A program made the position numbers and the translations under genes. The notes below the pieces were generated by a model that did not search any database, was not told the origin of the DNA, and saw nothing but the letters and a program-made list of their open reading frames with translations. Positions 38,334 through 49,253 of a stretch of 64,000 nt of DNA are shown piece after piece. The DNA comes from an uncultured Pelagibacteraceae bacterium. GTDB taxonomy: Bacteria; Pseudomonadota; Alphaproteobacteria; Pelagibacterales; Pelagibacteraceae. The stretch is taken from assembly GCA_902538495.1 (NCBI GenBank), contig CACBFJ010000002.1:62001-126000 (forward strand), given 5' to 3'. Position 1 is the stretch's first letter, and each line of letters begins with the position of its first letter.

Positions 38334-39544
38334 TGAAAAGAGTCGTAATTACAGGTTTAGGAGTTGTTTCGTGTTTAGGAAATAACCAAGATGAAGTATA
38401 CAATTCTCTTTTAAACTCAAAGTCTGGAATATCTTTCAGTCCAGAATATAAAGAACATAATCTTAAAAGTCATATTCACGGTAAACCAAATATAAAACTT
38501 GAGGATTTTATTGATAGAAAAACAATAAGGTTTATGGGATCAGGTTCAGCATATAATTATGTTGCAATGAAAGAAGCTATCGAGGACTCTGGGCTTGAGG
38601 AGAAAGAGGTAAGCAATTTTAAAACTGGAATAGTAATGGGCTCAGGTGGCCCGTCGATTGAAAATGTGATTTTGGCTGCAGATAAAACTAGAGCTAAAAC
38701 TCCTAAACTTATGGGACCATTTATTGTTCCAAGAACAATGGCAAGCACTGCTTCGGCAACTTTGGCCGTACCTTTTAAAATAAAAGGGACTAATTATACA
38801 ATGAGCTCAGCATGTGCAACTAGTGGGCATTGTATAGGAAACTCTATGGAGTTAATTCAAATGGGAAAACAAGATATTGTCTTTGCTGGTGGAAGTGAGG
38901 AAATTCATTGGGCCATGACAGCTATGTTTGATGCAATGACTGCTTTGTCCTCAAAATATAATGATACACCTGAAACTGCTTCAAGAGCTTATGATAAAAC
39001 AAGAGATGGTTTTGTTATTGCTGGTGGGGGTGGAGTATTGGTGCTTGAAGAATATGAGCATGCTAAAGCAAGAGGTGCCAAAATATATGCTGAACTCACT
39101 GGATATGGAGCAACTTCAGATGGTTATGACATGGTAGCTCCATCTGGCGAAGGAGCTGTAAGATGTATGAAGATGGCAATGGCAACAGCAAAAAATAAAA
39201 TTGATTATATTAATACTCATGGAACATCTACTCCTGTTGGAGACATAACAGAACTAAACGCTGTAAAAGAAACTTTTGGTGAACAAATTCCGAAAATTAG
39301 CTCAACAAAATCTTTATCAGGTCATCCTTTAGGAGCAGCGTCGGTACACGAGGCGATATATTGTTTAATTATGATGAAAAATAATTTTATTGCTGGTTCA
39401 GCTAATATCAAAGAAATGGACGAGGAAGCTAAAAAATTTCCAATTGTTGCAAAATCAGAGAAAAATGTTTCTTTAAATGCGGTTATGTCAAACAGTTTTG
39501 GCTTTGGTGGAACCAATGCTGCACTTATTTTTGAAAAGGTTTAA
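38333..39544 (+). CDS. fabB: Beta-ketoacyl-ACP synthase I
   Basis: [12 protein letters not shown] active site, [22 protein letters not shown]. Confidence 0.95.
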   Translation: MKRVVITGLGVVSCLGNNQDEVYNSLLNSKSGISFSPEYKEHNLKSHIHGKPNIKLEDFIDRKTIRFMGSGSAYNYVAMKEAIEDSGLEEKEVSNFKTGIVMGSGGPSIENVILAADKTRAKTPKLMGPFIVPRTMASTASATLAVPFKIKGTNYTMSSACATSGHCIGNSMELIQMGKQDIVFAGGSEEIHWAMTAMFDAMTALSSKYNDTPETASRAYDKTRDGFVIAGGGGVLVLEEYEHAKARGAKIYAELTGYGATSDGYDMVAPSGEGAVRCMKMAMATAKNKIDYINTHGTSTPVGDITELNAVKETFGEQIPKISSTKSLSGHPLGAASVHEAIYCLIMMKNNFIAGSANIKEMDEEAKKFPIVAKSEKNVSLNAVMSNSFGFGGTNAALIFEKV

Positions 39545-39546
39545 TC

Positions 39547-40332
39547 ATGAGCTTGATGAAAGGTAAAAAAGGATTAATCATGGGAGTTGCTAATGAAAGA
39601 TCTATTGCTTGGGGTATCTCTCAGAAACTTTCAGAGGCTGGCGCTGAATTAGCTTTTACGTATTTAGGTGATGCTCTTAAGAAAAGAGTGGTCCCTCTAG
39701 CAGAAAAATTAAATTCAAAATCAACTTTTAGCTGTGATGTTGAAAAAAAAGAAGAGGTTGTAAAATTATTTGAGAATATCAAATCTCAATGGGGAGAAAT
39801 TGATTTTGTAGTTCATGCAGTTGCATTTTCAGATAAATCAGAATTATCAGGCGAATATTTAAATACAACTAGAGAAAACTTTTTAAGAAGTATGTTAATT
39901 TCATGTTTTTCATTTACTGAAGTAGCAAAAGAAGCGTCAAAGGTAATTAAACAAGGTGGAAGTTTATTAACTTTAACTTACGAGTCTACTAAAGCTATTC
40001 CAAATTATAACGTAATGGGTGTTTGTAAATCAGCTTTAGAAGCTAGTGTTAAGTATCTAGCTCGAGATTTGGGTGCCAAAGGCATGAGAGTAAATGCAAT
40101 AAGTGCGGGCCCTATTAAAACATTGGCAGCTTCTGCGATTGGAGATGCAAAATTCCTATATAAATGGAACGAAGACCATTCTTTTCTCAAAAGAAACGTA
40201 GATATCCATGATGTTGGAAATTCAGCATTATATCTATTAAGTGATCTCGCAAACGGAGTTACTGGTGAAATTCACTATGTAGATGCAGGCTACAATAAAG
40301 TAGGAATGCCTGATCCAAAAAATATAACTTAA
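39547..40332 (+). CDS. fabI: Enoyl-ACP reductase
   Basis: KGLIMGVANERSIAWGIS, YNVMGVCKSALEASVKYLARDLG, SAGPIKTLAA. Confidence 0.95.
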   Translation: MSLMKGKKGLIMGVANERSIAWGISQKLSEAGAELAFTYLGDALKKRVVPLAEKLNSKSTFSCDVEKKEEVVKLFENIKSQWGEIDFVVHAVAFSDKSELSGEYLNTTRENFLRSMLISCFSFTEVAKEASKVIKQGGSLLTLTYESTKAIPNYNVMGVCKSALEASVKYLARDLGAKGMRVNAISAGPIKTLAASAIGDAKFLYKWNEDHSFLKRNVDIHDVGNSALYLLSDLANGVTGEIHYVDAGYNKVGMPDPKNIT

Positions 40333-40334
40333 TT

Positions 40335-42575
40335 TTAATATAAGTTTTGTCTTGATTTAACAGCTCTTAACTCTATTAAGTTTTCGTGTCCAACACCATC
40401 TTTATCAATTCTACTAAATACAGATTTAATATTCCACCCATTATCTAAAAACCAATCAAATCCAGTTTCCAAAATAATCATTGAGCTAAAGTTTTTATCA
40501 ATAGTAGTGTTATATATGGTTGTGTTTCCAACATAGTTGGCTAGTATATCTGATCCATCTGTAAGGTCTTTATTAAAATCTAACTTAAAATAAGGTATAA
40601 ATAATGAGTCGGTAAGATAAATTTCTTTCTCAACAGCAGATCCTAAAGAAATTGATGATGTTTCAAGTTCTCTTTTATCAAATTTTAGCTTTGAACTACT
40701 GCTACCTGTTTCAGAATATCCATCAAAATTTACAAAACCAAAATCAAATTTGGAATAATTGTGAAATTTATAATTTTTATGGACATTCTTTAAATTATAT
40801 TTAACCGAACCAAAAATTTGATTTGCTTTAAATTTACCTTTAACAACGTTAGAAGGATTTGAGGTATCAACAACACGTGTTGTAGCGTAAGTAGTTTTTC
40901 CTATTCCCAAGAAAGAATCAATATAATTTTTTTCAGATCCTTGCCAGGTATTGTATAATGAAAAATTATCAGATCTTGCTAAAAACTTAGTACTATTCTT
41001 AGTGCCTATATTAGATCGATCATCTTCATGCCTTAAAACAAGTCCAAATAAAGAACCTTTATCATAGTTAACGTCTGCACCTACTAAAAAACTTTCAGTT
41101 CTATTAATTATTCCTAAATCACCACCTGAGGTAAGATTAAGTCTACCTTTATTAATTGATCCAGCTGTCCAAAACGCCCAATCTTTTGGCGTCATATTAT
41201 AATTTTCTTTTAAATATTTTGTTAATGGTAGTTCACTAATTAAATCATCAATATTTTTTGCAGATAAATTCTTATATTTATCAATGTAATAATCAAAGAA
41301 TTCTGGAGGTATTTGTTCTTTGTAATTATTTTGATTAGAAAGAGTCAATTTCATATCTTTAATTCGAGTTGATTTATTAATTCCAACTCTTCTAAACTGT
41401 TCCATTCTTCGCATAACTTGATTGGTAGTATTAAACATAAATCTCTTAGCATGTTCTGTTTGTGCGTTTACCATTCCACTTACTTGTTTATCATTGAACG
41501 CAGTGTAAGTACTGCCGCTAGCTTCAGTTGAATTAATTGTTAATGTTGTTTGACCGCTTACTGTTGCACTTTCACCAGCTGTTCCACCATATTCAATTAC
41601 ATACGCTCCAGTTGTATCATTTGTGCAATGTAAGTCATTCCATTTACCTTTTCTGCCTGATGGAGAACCGTACATATGAGCACAATTTTCATCCCCGTCA
41701 TATGCAGATGGGTGATCGTTAGGTTCATCAGTTAACCAATTTGCATAAGAATAACCTGATGCAACTGTGCAATCCTCATGTGCAGGATCTGCCTTATTAA
41801 CTCCTGGTGTTGTACTCTCAATTGCTACTTGACAAAAAAAAGTCTTTCCGTTTTCAGGTCCTGAAACCCATTCCCATGTACCTTCTCCTGCTCGAGCATT
41901 ACCTTGTCCTAAATCAAGACTTATAGCTGGATGGGTATTAGATGTATGTGTTGCATCATCAGATCCACCAATCCAAGTATTGGTACCAATTTTATTTTTA
42001 ATAAAATTATTCTCAGCTTCACTTGTAATTGTTACGAGATAACCTGTAAGACCTAAGTAAGTTGAAGCTTCTGCAGCAGTTTTTGCGTCTTCCCAATTAA
42101 TAGTTCCAGTTACAAGTTCATAGTAATGACCATTTCCTGAAAAATAATTAGTACCAGCTGGAGTTACAGCAACAGTAATAGTAGGAGATCCAGCAACGCC
42201 ATCGCCTTTAAATGATAATGTTGCAAGTGCATTATTAATATCATCTTGTGTTCCTCTAAAACCTATTTCTGTAAGAGAATTACCTGTACACTGAGAAGGT
42301 ACACTTGAATTATCACTTGGATAATTACAATAGCCCTGTGCCTGCATTAGATTTGTAACAGAAGTTACCTTTATATTTCCATCCGATGCTACTGCTGAAA
42401 CGAGGAGAGTTCCTGTATAACCGCTAATACTAGGTGTTGTTCCTGAGCTTGATAGTAAAACGAAATCAGTTGTATCAGTTGTTAAAGTTGAAGGCATAGT
42501 AACTGTGCCTGAATAAACTTTATTACTGTTAAAGAAAAATAATAAAATAATCAAACTTAAGACAGCAACTCTCAT
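40335..42575 (-). CDS. Autotransporter-like surface protein with C-type lectin domain and C-terminal beta-barrel
   Basis: Signal peptide; CTLD with WIGGSDD, WLTDEPNDHP (EPN), GKWNDLHC (WND); C-terminal half with alternating beta-strand pattern typical of autotransporter barrels. Confidence 0.85.
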   Translation of the reverse strand: MRVAVLSLIILLFFFNSNKVYSGTVTMPSTLTTDTTDFVLLSSSGTTPSISGYTGTLLVSAVASDGNIKVTSVTNLMQAQGYCNYPSDNSSVPSQCTGNSLTEIGFRGTQDDINNALATLSFKGDGVAGSPTITVAVTPAGTNYFSGNGHYYELVTGTINWEDAKTAAEASTYLGLTGYLVTITSEAENNFIKNKIGTNTWIGGSDDATHTSNTHPAISLDLGQGNARAGEGTWEWVSGPENGKTFFCQVAIESTTPGVNKADPAHEDCTVASGYSYANWLTDEPNDHPSAYDGDENCAHMYGSPSGRKGKWNDLHCTNDTTGAYVIEYGGTAGESATVSGQTTLTINSTEASGSTYTAFNDKQVSGMVNAQTEHAKRFMFNTTNQVMRRMEQFRRVGINKSTRIKDMKLTLSNQNNYKEQIPPEFFDYYIDKYKNLSAKNIDDLISELPLTKYLKENYNMTPKDWAFWTAGSINKGRLNLTSGGDLGIINRTESFLVGADVNYDKGSLFGLVLRHEDDRSNIGTKNSTKFLARSDNFSLYNTWQGSEKNYIDSFLGIGKTTYATTRVVDTSNPSNVVKGKFKANQIFGSVKYNLKNVHKNYKFHNYSKFDFGFVNFDGYSETGSSSSKLKFDKRELETSSISLGSAVEKEIYLTDSLFIPYFKLDFNKDLTDGSDILANYVGNTTIYNTTIDKNFSSMIILETGFDWFLDNGWNIKSVFSRIDKDGVGHENLIELRAVKSRQNLY

Positions 42576-42617
42576 AAAATAATTTTAATTATTTTAATAA
42601 TTTTTCAATTTTACATA

Positions 42618-44690
42618 TTAAACCAAAGCTTGTTTGATAGAAAGTTTTACCTTTCCTCTATCAAATCCAATTACTTTAACTTTTACTTCATCGCCTTCTT
42701 TGACAACATCAGTTACCTTAGCAACTCTTTTATCTGCAAGTTCTGATATATGAACAAGTCCGTCTTGTTTTCCTAGGAAATTAACAAATGCACCAAACTC
42801 CATAATCTTCATAACTTTTCCAGAATAAATTTTATTCAATTCAGCTTTGGCAGTGATATCTTTGATCATTTGCATAGCAATGTTTCTAGACTCTTCATCT
42901 GGAGCAGCAACTGTTACTATACCCTCATCATTTACATCAACTTTAGCACCTGATTTTTCAACTATCTCTCTTATGGTTGCTCCACCTTTTCCAATCACAG
43001 CAGCAATGTCTTTTTTATCAACATTAATTTTTTCCATTTTTGGAGTGTGTTTTCCAACATCAGCTCTTGAGGCTGATAATGCTTTATTCATCTCTCCTAA
43101 AATATGAACTCTTCCATCTTTAGCTTGGCTTAATGCCTGCTCCATTATTTCAAATGTAATACCTGTAATTTTGATATCCATTTGAAGAGAAGTAATTCCA
43201 TCTTTAGTTCCGGCAACTTTAAAGTCCATATCACCTAAATGATCTTCATCACCTAAGATATCTGATAAGACACTAAAATCATCACCTTCTTTGATCAAAC
43301 CCATTGCTATACCTGCAACTGGTTCTTTAATGGGTACACCCGCATCCATTAGTGCTAATGATGTTCCACAAACAGTAGCCATTGAAGATGAGCCATTAGA
43401 CTCAGTAATCTCCGAAACTACTCTAAAAGTATAAGGGAATGCTTCTTTTGATGGCAATGAGGAATGTATTGCTCTCCACGCTAATTTACCATGTCCTATT
43501 TCTCTTCTACCAGTTCCGATTCTTCCTGTTTCTCCAACTGAAAAAGGTGGAAAATTATAGTGAAGCATGAATCTTTCTCTTTGTAATCCATCTAAACTTT
43601 CAATTCTTTGCTCATCATCCGATGTGCCTAAAGTAGCTGTCACAATTGCCTGTGTTTCGCCTCTGGTAAATAATGCAGAACCATGGGTTCGTGGTAAAAC
43701 ACCAACTTCACAAGATATAGGCCTTACATCAGATAATCCTCTACCATCAATTCTGTTTTTATTTTTTAAAATGTCTGTTCGAACTATTGATTTTTCTATT
43801 TTTTTAAGTTCAGAATTAACATCAAGATCTGTAAAATTTTCATCCTCCTCATAAAGTTTTTTAGCTTTATCAGTAATTTCTGAAATTTGATTTGATCTAT
43901 CTTGTTTATCTCTTGTTGCAAAAGCTTTTTTAAGATCTTCTGTGAAAGTTCCCTCAAGTTTTTTCTTAACTTCTGATAGGTCTTTCTTTTCAACAGTCCA
44001 TTCAGGTTTTCTACATTCTTTTGCAAGTTCCTCGATCATTTCAATCACAGGAACAAAACCTTCATGACCAAATTTAACTGCATTTAACATCTCTTCCTCT
44101 GTTAAACCGCTCGCTTCAGACTCAACCATAAGCACTGCATCTTTAGTACCCGCTACAACTAAGTCTAATTTTGATTTTTCAAGCTCATCTTTTGATGGAT
44201 TTAAAACATATTTTCCATCAATATAACCAACTCTAGAGGCTCCAACAGGGCCCATAAACGGCATTCCTGATATAGCCAAAGCTGCTGATGAAGCTGTAAT
44301 TGATAAAATATCTGCCTCATTTTCTTTATCGTAAGAAATGACAGTTGGTAACAACTGAACTTCATTTTTAAATTCATCAGGAAATAACGGTCTGATTGGT
44401 CTATCAATTAATCTGGAGATTAATGTTTCACTCTCGGTTGGTCTTGCCTCTCTTTTGAAATACCCACCTGGAATTTTTCCTGCAGCATAGTATTTTTCCT
44501 GATAATTTACAGATAGTGGAAAATAATCAACATCAGGATTTACTTTTTTTGCTCCCACCACTGTTGCTAAAACAACTGTTTCTCCACATGACGCAATTAT
44601 TGCACCGTCTGCTTGTCTTGCTACTTTTCCTGTTTCTAAACTTATCTTCTTTCCTGCTACTTCAATTTCCTTCTTATATACTTTAAACAT
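42618..44690 (-). CDS. pnp: Polyribonucleotide nucleotidyltransferase
   Basis: Two RNase PH domains, [12 protein letters not shown] domain, C-terminal S1 domain. Confidence 0.97.
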   Translation of the reverse strand: MFKVYKKEIEVAGKKISLETGKVARQADGAIIASCGETVVLATVVGAKKVNPDVDYFPLSVNYQEKYYAAGKIPGGYFKREARPTESETLISRLIDRPIRPLFPDEFKNEVQLLPTVISYDKENEADILSITASSAALAISGMPFMGPVGASRVGYIDGKYVLNPSKDELEKSKLDLVVAGTKDAVLMVESEASGLTEEEMLNAVKFGHEGFVPVIEMIEELAKECRKPEWTVEKKDLSEVKKKLEGTFTEDLKKAFATRDKQDRSNQISEITDKAKKLYEEDENFTDLDVNSELKKIEKSIVRTDILKNKNRIDGRGLSDVRPISCEVGVLPRTHGSALFTRGETQAIVTATLGTSDDEQRIESLDGLQRERFMLHYNFPPFSVGETGRIGTGRREIGHGKLAWRAIHSSLPSKEAFPYTFRVVSEITESNGSSSMATVCGTSLALMDAGVPIKEPVAGIAMGLIKEGDDFSVLSDILGDEDHLGDMDFKVAGTKDGITSLQMDIKITGITFEIMEQALSQAKDGRVHILGEMNKALSASRADVGKHTPKMEKINVDKKDIAAVIGKGGATIREIVEKSGAKVDVNDEGIVTVAAPDEESRNIAMQMIKDITAKAELNKIYSGKVMKIMEFGAFVNFLGKQDGLVHISELADKRVAKVTDVVKEGDEVKVKVIGFDRGKVKLSIKQALV

Positions 44691-44747
44691 TTCATTTCCA
44701 TTTCGTTTCGTTCGTTTCGTTTCATTCAGTTCTATCTATTTTGATTT

Positions 44748-44996
44748 TTACTTTCTCAATTTCAATTTCGACAGTACATTTTTGTAAGAATCAACCTTAT
44801 TTTTTTTAAGGTAATCTAACAATTTTTTTCTCTTATTAACTGCTTTCAGCAAGCCAACTGAGGAGTGTTTATCTTTTTTAAACTGTTTAATATGTTTGGA
44901 TAAATTCTCAATTTTTTCTGTTAATAAAGCTATTTGAATCTCAGATGATCCTGTATCCTTATCATGAATAGCTAATTCTGATGATTTTTTGCTCAT
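44748..44996 (-). CDS. rpsO: 30S ribosomal protein S15
   Basis: DTGSSEIQIALLTEKIENLSKHIKQFKKDKHSSVGLL...RKKLLDYL. Confidence 0.95.
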   Translation of the reverse strand: MSKKSSELAIHDKDTGSSEIQIALLTEKIENLSKHIKQFKKDKHSSVGLLKAVNKRKKLLDYLKKNKVDSYKNVLSKLKLRK

Positions 44997-45006
44997 ATTT
45001 ATTTTC

Positions 45007-45375
45007 CTACTTATTTGTTTGTTTAATTAAATATTCAATTTTTTCTGCATATTCAAAAGACTCATCTTTGCGAAAAAGAATTTTTGGTAAAAACTTTGCA
45101 ATAATTTTTTGAGACAAAATTTTTCTTATTAAAAAAGAATACTCTTTTAATTTTTCAATTGTTTTATCAGCATCCTTACCACCTAATGGTAATACATATG
45201 CTTTAGCTATTTTCAAATCTTGACTCATTCTAACTTCTGTTACTGTTATATTATTTGTTTCTAAATTAGGGATTTTCGCCTCATTCCTTATAAAAATCAT
45301 ACTCAAAGACTGCTTAATCATTTCACCAACTCTAAGCTGCCTTTGGGTAAATTGTTTTCCTATTCTATCAGCCAT
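45007..45375 (-). CDS. rbfA: Ribosome-binding factor A
   Basis: RQLRVGEMIKQSLSMIF, VRMSQDLKIAKAYV; syntenic position. Confidence 0.92.
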   Translation of the reverse strand: MADRIGKQFTQRQLRVGEMIKQSLSMIFIRNEAKIPNLETNNITVTEVRMSQDLKIAKAYVLPLGGKDADKTIEKLKEYSFLIRKILSQKIIAKFLPKILFRKDESFEYAEKIEYLIKQTNK

Positions 45376-47594
45376 TATATTGACCTTTCTGTAGATGTAA
45401 CATTAAAAGCTTCAATTGTATCATTTTTTTGAAAGTCCATGTAATCTTTGAGAGCGATACCACACTCCTGGCCAATATCCACCTGTTTTACTTGATTTTT
45501 TTCTCTAAATATGGTCGCTATTTTACCGGTATAAATAATCGTACCATCTCTAATAATCCTTACGCTGGAATTAGCAAGAATTTCACCTTCGGTTACTTTA
45601 GAACCCGCAACTTTGCCTGCACCGGATACTTTAAATATTTCTAAAATTTGAGCTGTGCCCGTTATACTTTCTTGTACTTCTGGGGCCAATAGTCCTGACA
45701 TACTTTTCTTAACAAAATCCAGCACCTCATAAATTATATTATATGTTGATATCTTTATATTTTCATCTTCTGCCAGTTTTTTTGCTTCTTTACTTGGTTT
45801 AACATTAAAAGCTATTAAAACAGCTTCTGATGCTTTAGCTAAAGTAACGTCAGTCTCTGTAATCATTCCTATATCTGCTAAAATAATTTTTGGTTTCACT
45901 TCATCATGTTTAATTTGATTGATTGCATTTTTGATAGCTTCTGAGGAACCGTGGACGTCTGATTTGATAATTAAATTTAAATCCTGAGATGATTTGTTTG
46001 AAAATGCTGATTCTTGTGTTGCAAAAGACAACGGATTTTTAATATCTTTATTTTCCTCTGTTCTATTCTCACTAAGAATTTTTGCTTCTTTTTCACTATC
46101 AAGAACAATAAAATCATCTCCCGATTTTGCAGCGCCGTTTATACCCAAGATTTCTACTGGAGTTGACGGAATTGCTTCTACAACATTTTCGCCTTTATCG
46201 TTTATTATAGCTCTTATTTTACCCCATTTTATCCCACTAACAAAAAAGTCTCCTTTTCTTAGAGTACCGCTTGTTACAATAATATTTGCGACAGGACCTC
46301 TTCCAACATCAATTTTCGATTCTAGAACTACTCCAGTAGCTTTTGAGTCAAAATCAGTTTTTAGATCTAAAATTTCTGCTTGCAAAGTTATCGCTTCAAG
46401 CAATTTGTCTAAATTCATTTTTGTTTTAGCAGAGATTTCAACCATTAATGTATCTCCTGATAAATCCTCAGCGATTAACTCATGTTCTAATAATTGATTT
46501 TTTATTTTTTGAGGATCAGCATCTGATAAATCACATTTATTTATTGCCACTACTATAGGAACCTTTGCAGCTTTTGCATGTCTTATTGATTCTACTGTTT
46601 GAGGTTTAACTCCATCATCTGCTGCAACTACTAAAACAACAATATCAGTTAATTTTGATCCTCTTGCGCGCATTTCAGTAAAAGCAGCATGTCCAGGAGT
46701 ATCAATGAAAGTTAAATTATTATCACCACTTTTAATTTGATAAGCTCCAATATGTTGTGTAATTCCACCAAATTCTCCTGACACCACATTGGCACTTCTT
46801 AGAACATCCAAAACAGATGTTTTTCCGTGATCAACATGACCCATTACAGTTATTATCGGTGCTCTATTTTTTAAATTTTCAGTTCGAGAGTCTTTTATTT
46901 TCTTTATTATCTCCTCTGCTTTTTCTTCCCGAATAGGATTATGTCCAAATTCTTTTACTAAATACTCAGCGGTATCAGCAGCTAATGTTTGATTTATTGT
47001 TACGGTAACCCCCATTCCAAACAAATGTTTAATTACATTACTAGACTGTTCAGCCATTCTATTGGCTAACTCTCTTACGGTTATAGCTTCTGGAATATTT
47101 ACATTCCTTTTAATGGGTTTTTGATTTTCTTTACTATCCTCTTTATTTATATTTTTAAGTTCTTTTTGTCTTGCTCTTTTTACAGACGCTAAACTTCTTT
47201 CTCTTGTTTCTATTTCATCGCTTAACGCTCTAGAAACTGTCAATTTTACATCTCTTTTTTTTAAGCCACTTGCTTTAGATTTTTTGTCTTTATCATCCTC
47301 TCCTTTAAATCTTTTTGTTGCCCTTTGCTCTGCCAGTTTACGTTTTTCAAAATCACTTATTGCTGTATTAGGATTATTTATTTTAAAATTTATTTTATAG
47401 TTATCAGCTTTTTTAAAGTTCGTTGAAGTGGATTTATAGCCACTTCCTTTTGAAAACTTCGCTTTCCCTGGAAATTTAGATGATTGTCTATTAATTATGA
47501 CTGTTTTTTTTCCCTGATTATTTACACTATCAATATTTTTAAATGACTTTTTAGGACCACCAGAAATTGTTAATTTTGTTTTTTTGTTTTCCAT
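45375..47594 (-). CDS. infB: Translation initiation factor IF-2
   Basis: [27 protein letters not shown] motifs. Confidence 0.97.
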   Translation of the reverse strand: MENKKTKLTISGGPKKSFKNIDSVNNQGKKTVIINRQSSKFPGKAKFSKGSGYKSTSTNFKKADNYKINFKINNPNTAISDFEKRKLAEQRATKRFKGEDDKDKKSKASGLKKRDVKLTVSRALSDEIETRERSLASVKRARQKELKNINKEDSKENQKPIKRNVNIPEAITVRELANRMAEQSSNVIKHLFGMGVTVTINQTLAADTAEYLVKEFGHNPIREEKAEEIIKKIKDSRTENLKNRAPIITVMGHVDHGKTSVLDVLRSANVVSGEFGGITQHIGAYQIKSGDNNLTFIDTPGHAAFTEMRARGSKLTDIVVLVVAADDGVKPQTVESIRHAKAAKVPIVVAINKCDLSDADPQKIKNQLLEHELIAEDLSGDTLMVEISAKTKMNLDKLLEAITLQAEILDLKTDFDSKATGVVLESKIDVGRGPVANIIVTSGTLRKGDFFVSGIKWGKIRAIINDKGENVVEAIPSTPVEILGINGAAKSGDDFIVLDSEKEAKILSENRTEENKDIKNPLSFATQESAFSNKSSQDLNLIIKSDVHGSSEAIKNAINQIKHDEVKPKIILADIGMITETDVTLAKASEAVLIAFNVKPSKEAKKLAEDENIKISTYNIIYEVLDFVKKSMSGLLAPEVQESITGTAQILEIFKVSGAGKVAGSKVTEGEILANSSVRIIRDGTIIYTGKIATIFREKNQVKQVDIGQECGIALKDYMDFQKNDTIEAFNVTSTERSI

Positions 47595-47604
47595 TACTCA
47601 TCTC

Positions 47605-49158
47605 TCAATCTTTGTAAACTATGTTTCTAGCTGACATAATTAGTTCATCAGCCTCAACTTTTGACAATGCAAAATCTTCTAAATATCCTTGAATTCTGAT
47701 TTTTTCACCTTTTACAACATCAAAGCCTCCTGTTAGTTCATCTGATGCTAGATCAGCAAAATCCTCGAGATTCAAAATTTTTTGCTCACCCAAAGTTAAC
47801 AGCATGCCTGGTGTTAAGCCTTTCAAGTTAATCAAATCATCTGAAATTCCCAAATCTTTAATTCTTTGTGAAATATCTTCTTGATCTTTTTTATAAAATT
47901 CTTTTGCTCTCTCAATCAAAGCTTTAGCTGTATCTTCTTCGATCCCCTCTATATTTTTAAAATTATCTAAAGAACTATCTTTGATATCATCGATAGTTGA
48001 AAAACCCTCTGCTACAAGCAATTGGCCGAGAGTTTCATCCAATTCTAAATTTTTAACGAAATTTTCTGTCTTTTCTTTGAACTCTTGTTGTCTTCTTTCA
48101 GAGTCCTCTTGATCTGTCATTATATTGATTTCATAGTTTAATAACTTAGTAGCAAGTCTAACATTTTGACCTCTACGACCAATCGCTTTACTAAGATTTT
48201 CCTCAGTTAAAATTACATCTAACTTTTTTCTCTCAATATCAACATTTACGCGCTGGACTTCAGCAGGAGATAGTGCATTAGAAACTAAAATTGCAGGATC
48301 CTCTGACCAGTTGACTATATCAATTTTCTCACCCTGTAATTCATTAACAACTGCTTGAACTCTTGAGCCTCTCATTCCAACACAAGCACCAACAGGATCT
48401 AGTGAGGTATCTATTGCTTTAACACAAATCTTTGCTCTACTTCCAGGATCTCTAGAAGATGACTTAATTTCAATCAATCCATCATAAATTTCAGGCACCT
48501 CTTGTACAAAAAGCTTTTCCATAAACTTTGGATGAGCTCTAGATAAAAAAATTTGTTGCCCCTTATTTTCTCTTCTAACGTCATAACAATAAGCTTTGAC
48601 TCTATCACCAGCTTTTATATTTTCTCTCGGAATAAGTTCATTTTTTTGTATTATTGCCTCTGTTCTTCCAAGATCAACTATGACATTTCCAAATTCAAGC
48701 CTTTTTACTATTCCACTTAAAATTGTATCTTGTTTATCTTTAAAATCGTTAAATTGTCTTTCTCTTTCGGCTTCTCGAACATTAAAACTTATTACTTGTT
48801 TAGCAGTTTGCGCAGCTATTCGTCCAAAATCAAAAGCTGGAAGTGGTTGTAAAATTTCGTCTCCAATTTTTTTATCTTTATTTTGTTGATTTAAAACTAT
48901 GGCGTCTTTTAATTTTATTTCAGTGTTGGAATTCTCTGGATTTTCAGTAATTATCAGTTTCCTAAAAATCTCAATATCTCCATTATCTCTATTAATTGAG
49001 ACTTTAATCTCATTGTCTTGACCAAACTTTGATTTAGCAGCTTTCGCAATTCCAGATTCCATTGAATGGATAATTAACTCTTTATCAATTGCCTTTTCTA
49101 AAGCTACAGCTTCGGCAATTCTTAATAGTTCCAGTTTATCAGCTCTTTTATTTAACAT
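47605..49158 (-). CDS. nusA: Transcription termination/antitermination factor NusA
   Basis: S1 and KH domains (VGACVGMRGSRVQAVVNELQGEKIDIV), C-terminal helix-hairpin repeats. Start set at ATG 49158 with GGAG; the ORF-track TTG at 49188 lies in a hairpin. Confidence 0.95.
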   Translation of the reverse strand: MLNKRADKLELLRIAEAVALEKAIDKELIIHSMESGIAKAAKSKFGQDNEIKVSINRDNGDIEIFRKLIITENPENSNTEIKLKDAIVLNQQNKDKKIGDEILQPLPAFDFGRIAAQTAKQVISFNVREAERERQFNDFKDKQDTILSGIVKRLEFGNVIVDLGRTEAIIQKNELIPRENIKAGDRVKAYCYDVRRENKGQQIFLSRAHPKFMEKLFVQEVPEIYDGLIEIKSSSRDPGSRAKICVKAIDTSLDPVGACVGMRGSRVQAVVNELQGEKIDIVNWSEDPAILVSNALSPAEVQRVNVDIERKKLDVILTEENLSKAIGRRGQNVRLATKLLNYEINIMTDQEDSERRQQEFKEKTENFVKNLELDETLGQLLVAEGFSTIDDIKDSSLDNFKNIEGIEEDTAKALIERAKEFYKKDQEDISQRIKDLGISDDLINLKGLTPGMLLTLGEQKILNLEDFADLASDELTGGFDVVKGEKIRIQGYLEDFALSKVEADELIMSARNIVYKD

Positions 49159-49171
49159 TTTAGTAATCTCC

Positions 49172-49196
49172 AAAAAAAAATGGGCCAAAGCCCATT
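49172..49196 (-). terminator. Intrinsic terminator between metK and nusA
   Basis: Minus strand AATGGGC-TTTG-GCCCATT followed by further T residues (9 in total); overlaps a TATAAT (49199-49194). Confidence 0.85.
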
Positions 49197-49253
49197 ATAG
49201 AAATCGAGAATGTAACTGAAATATAATAAAGTTTTTTAATTATTCAATAAAAA

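Noticed and set aside
41537-41722. His/Leu-rich ORF antisense to the lectin domain
   Set aside because: Explained by reverse reading of the CTLD codons.
45994-46497. 167-aa plus-strand ORF inside infB
   Set aside because: Antisense to a conserved GTPase; no start context or family resemblance.
49159-49188. N-terminal extension of NusA (MAHFFLEITK) in the ORF track
   Set aside because: Starts at TTG inside the terminator hairpin; ATG at 49158 with GGAG is much better.
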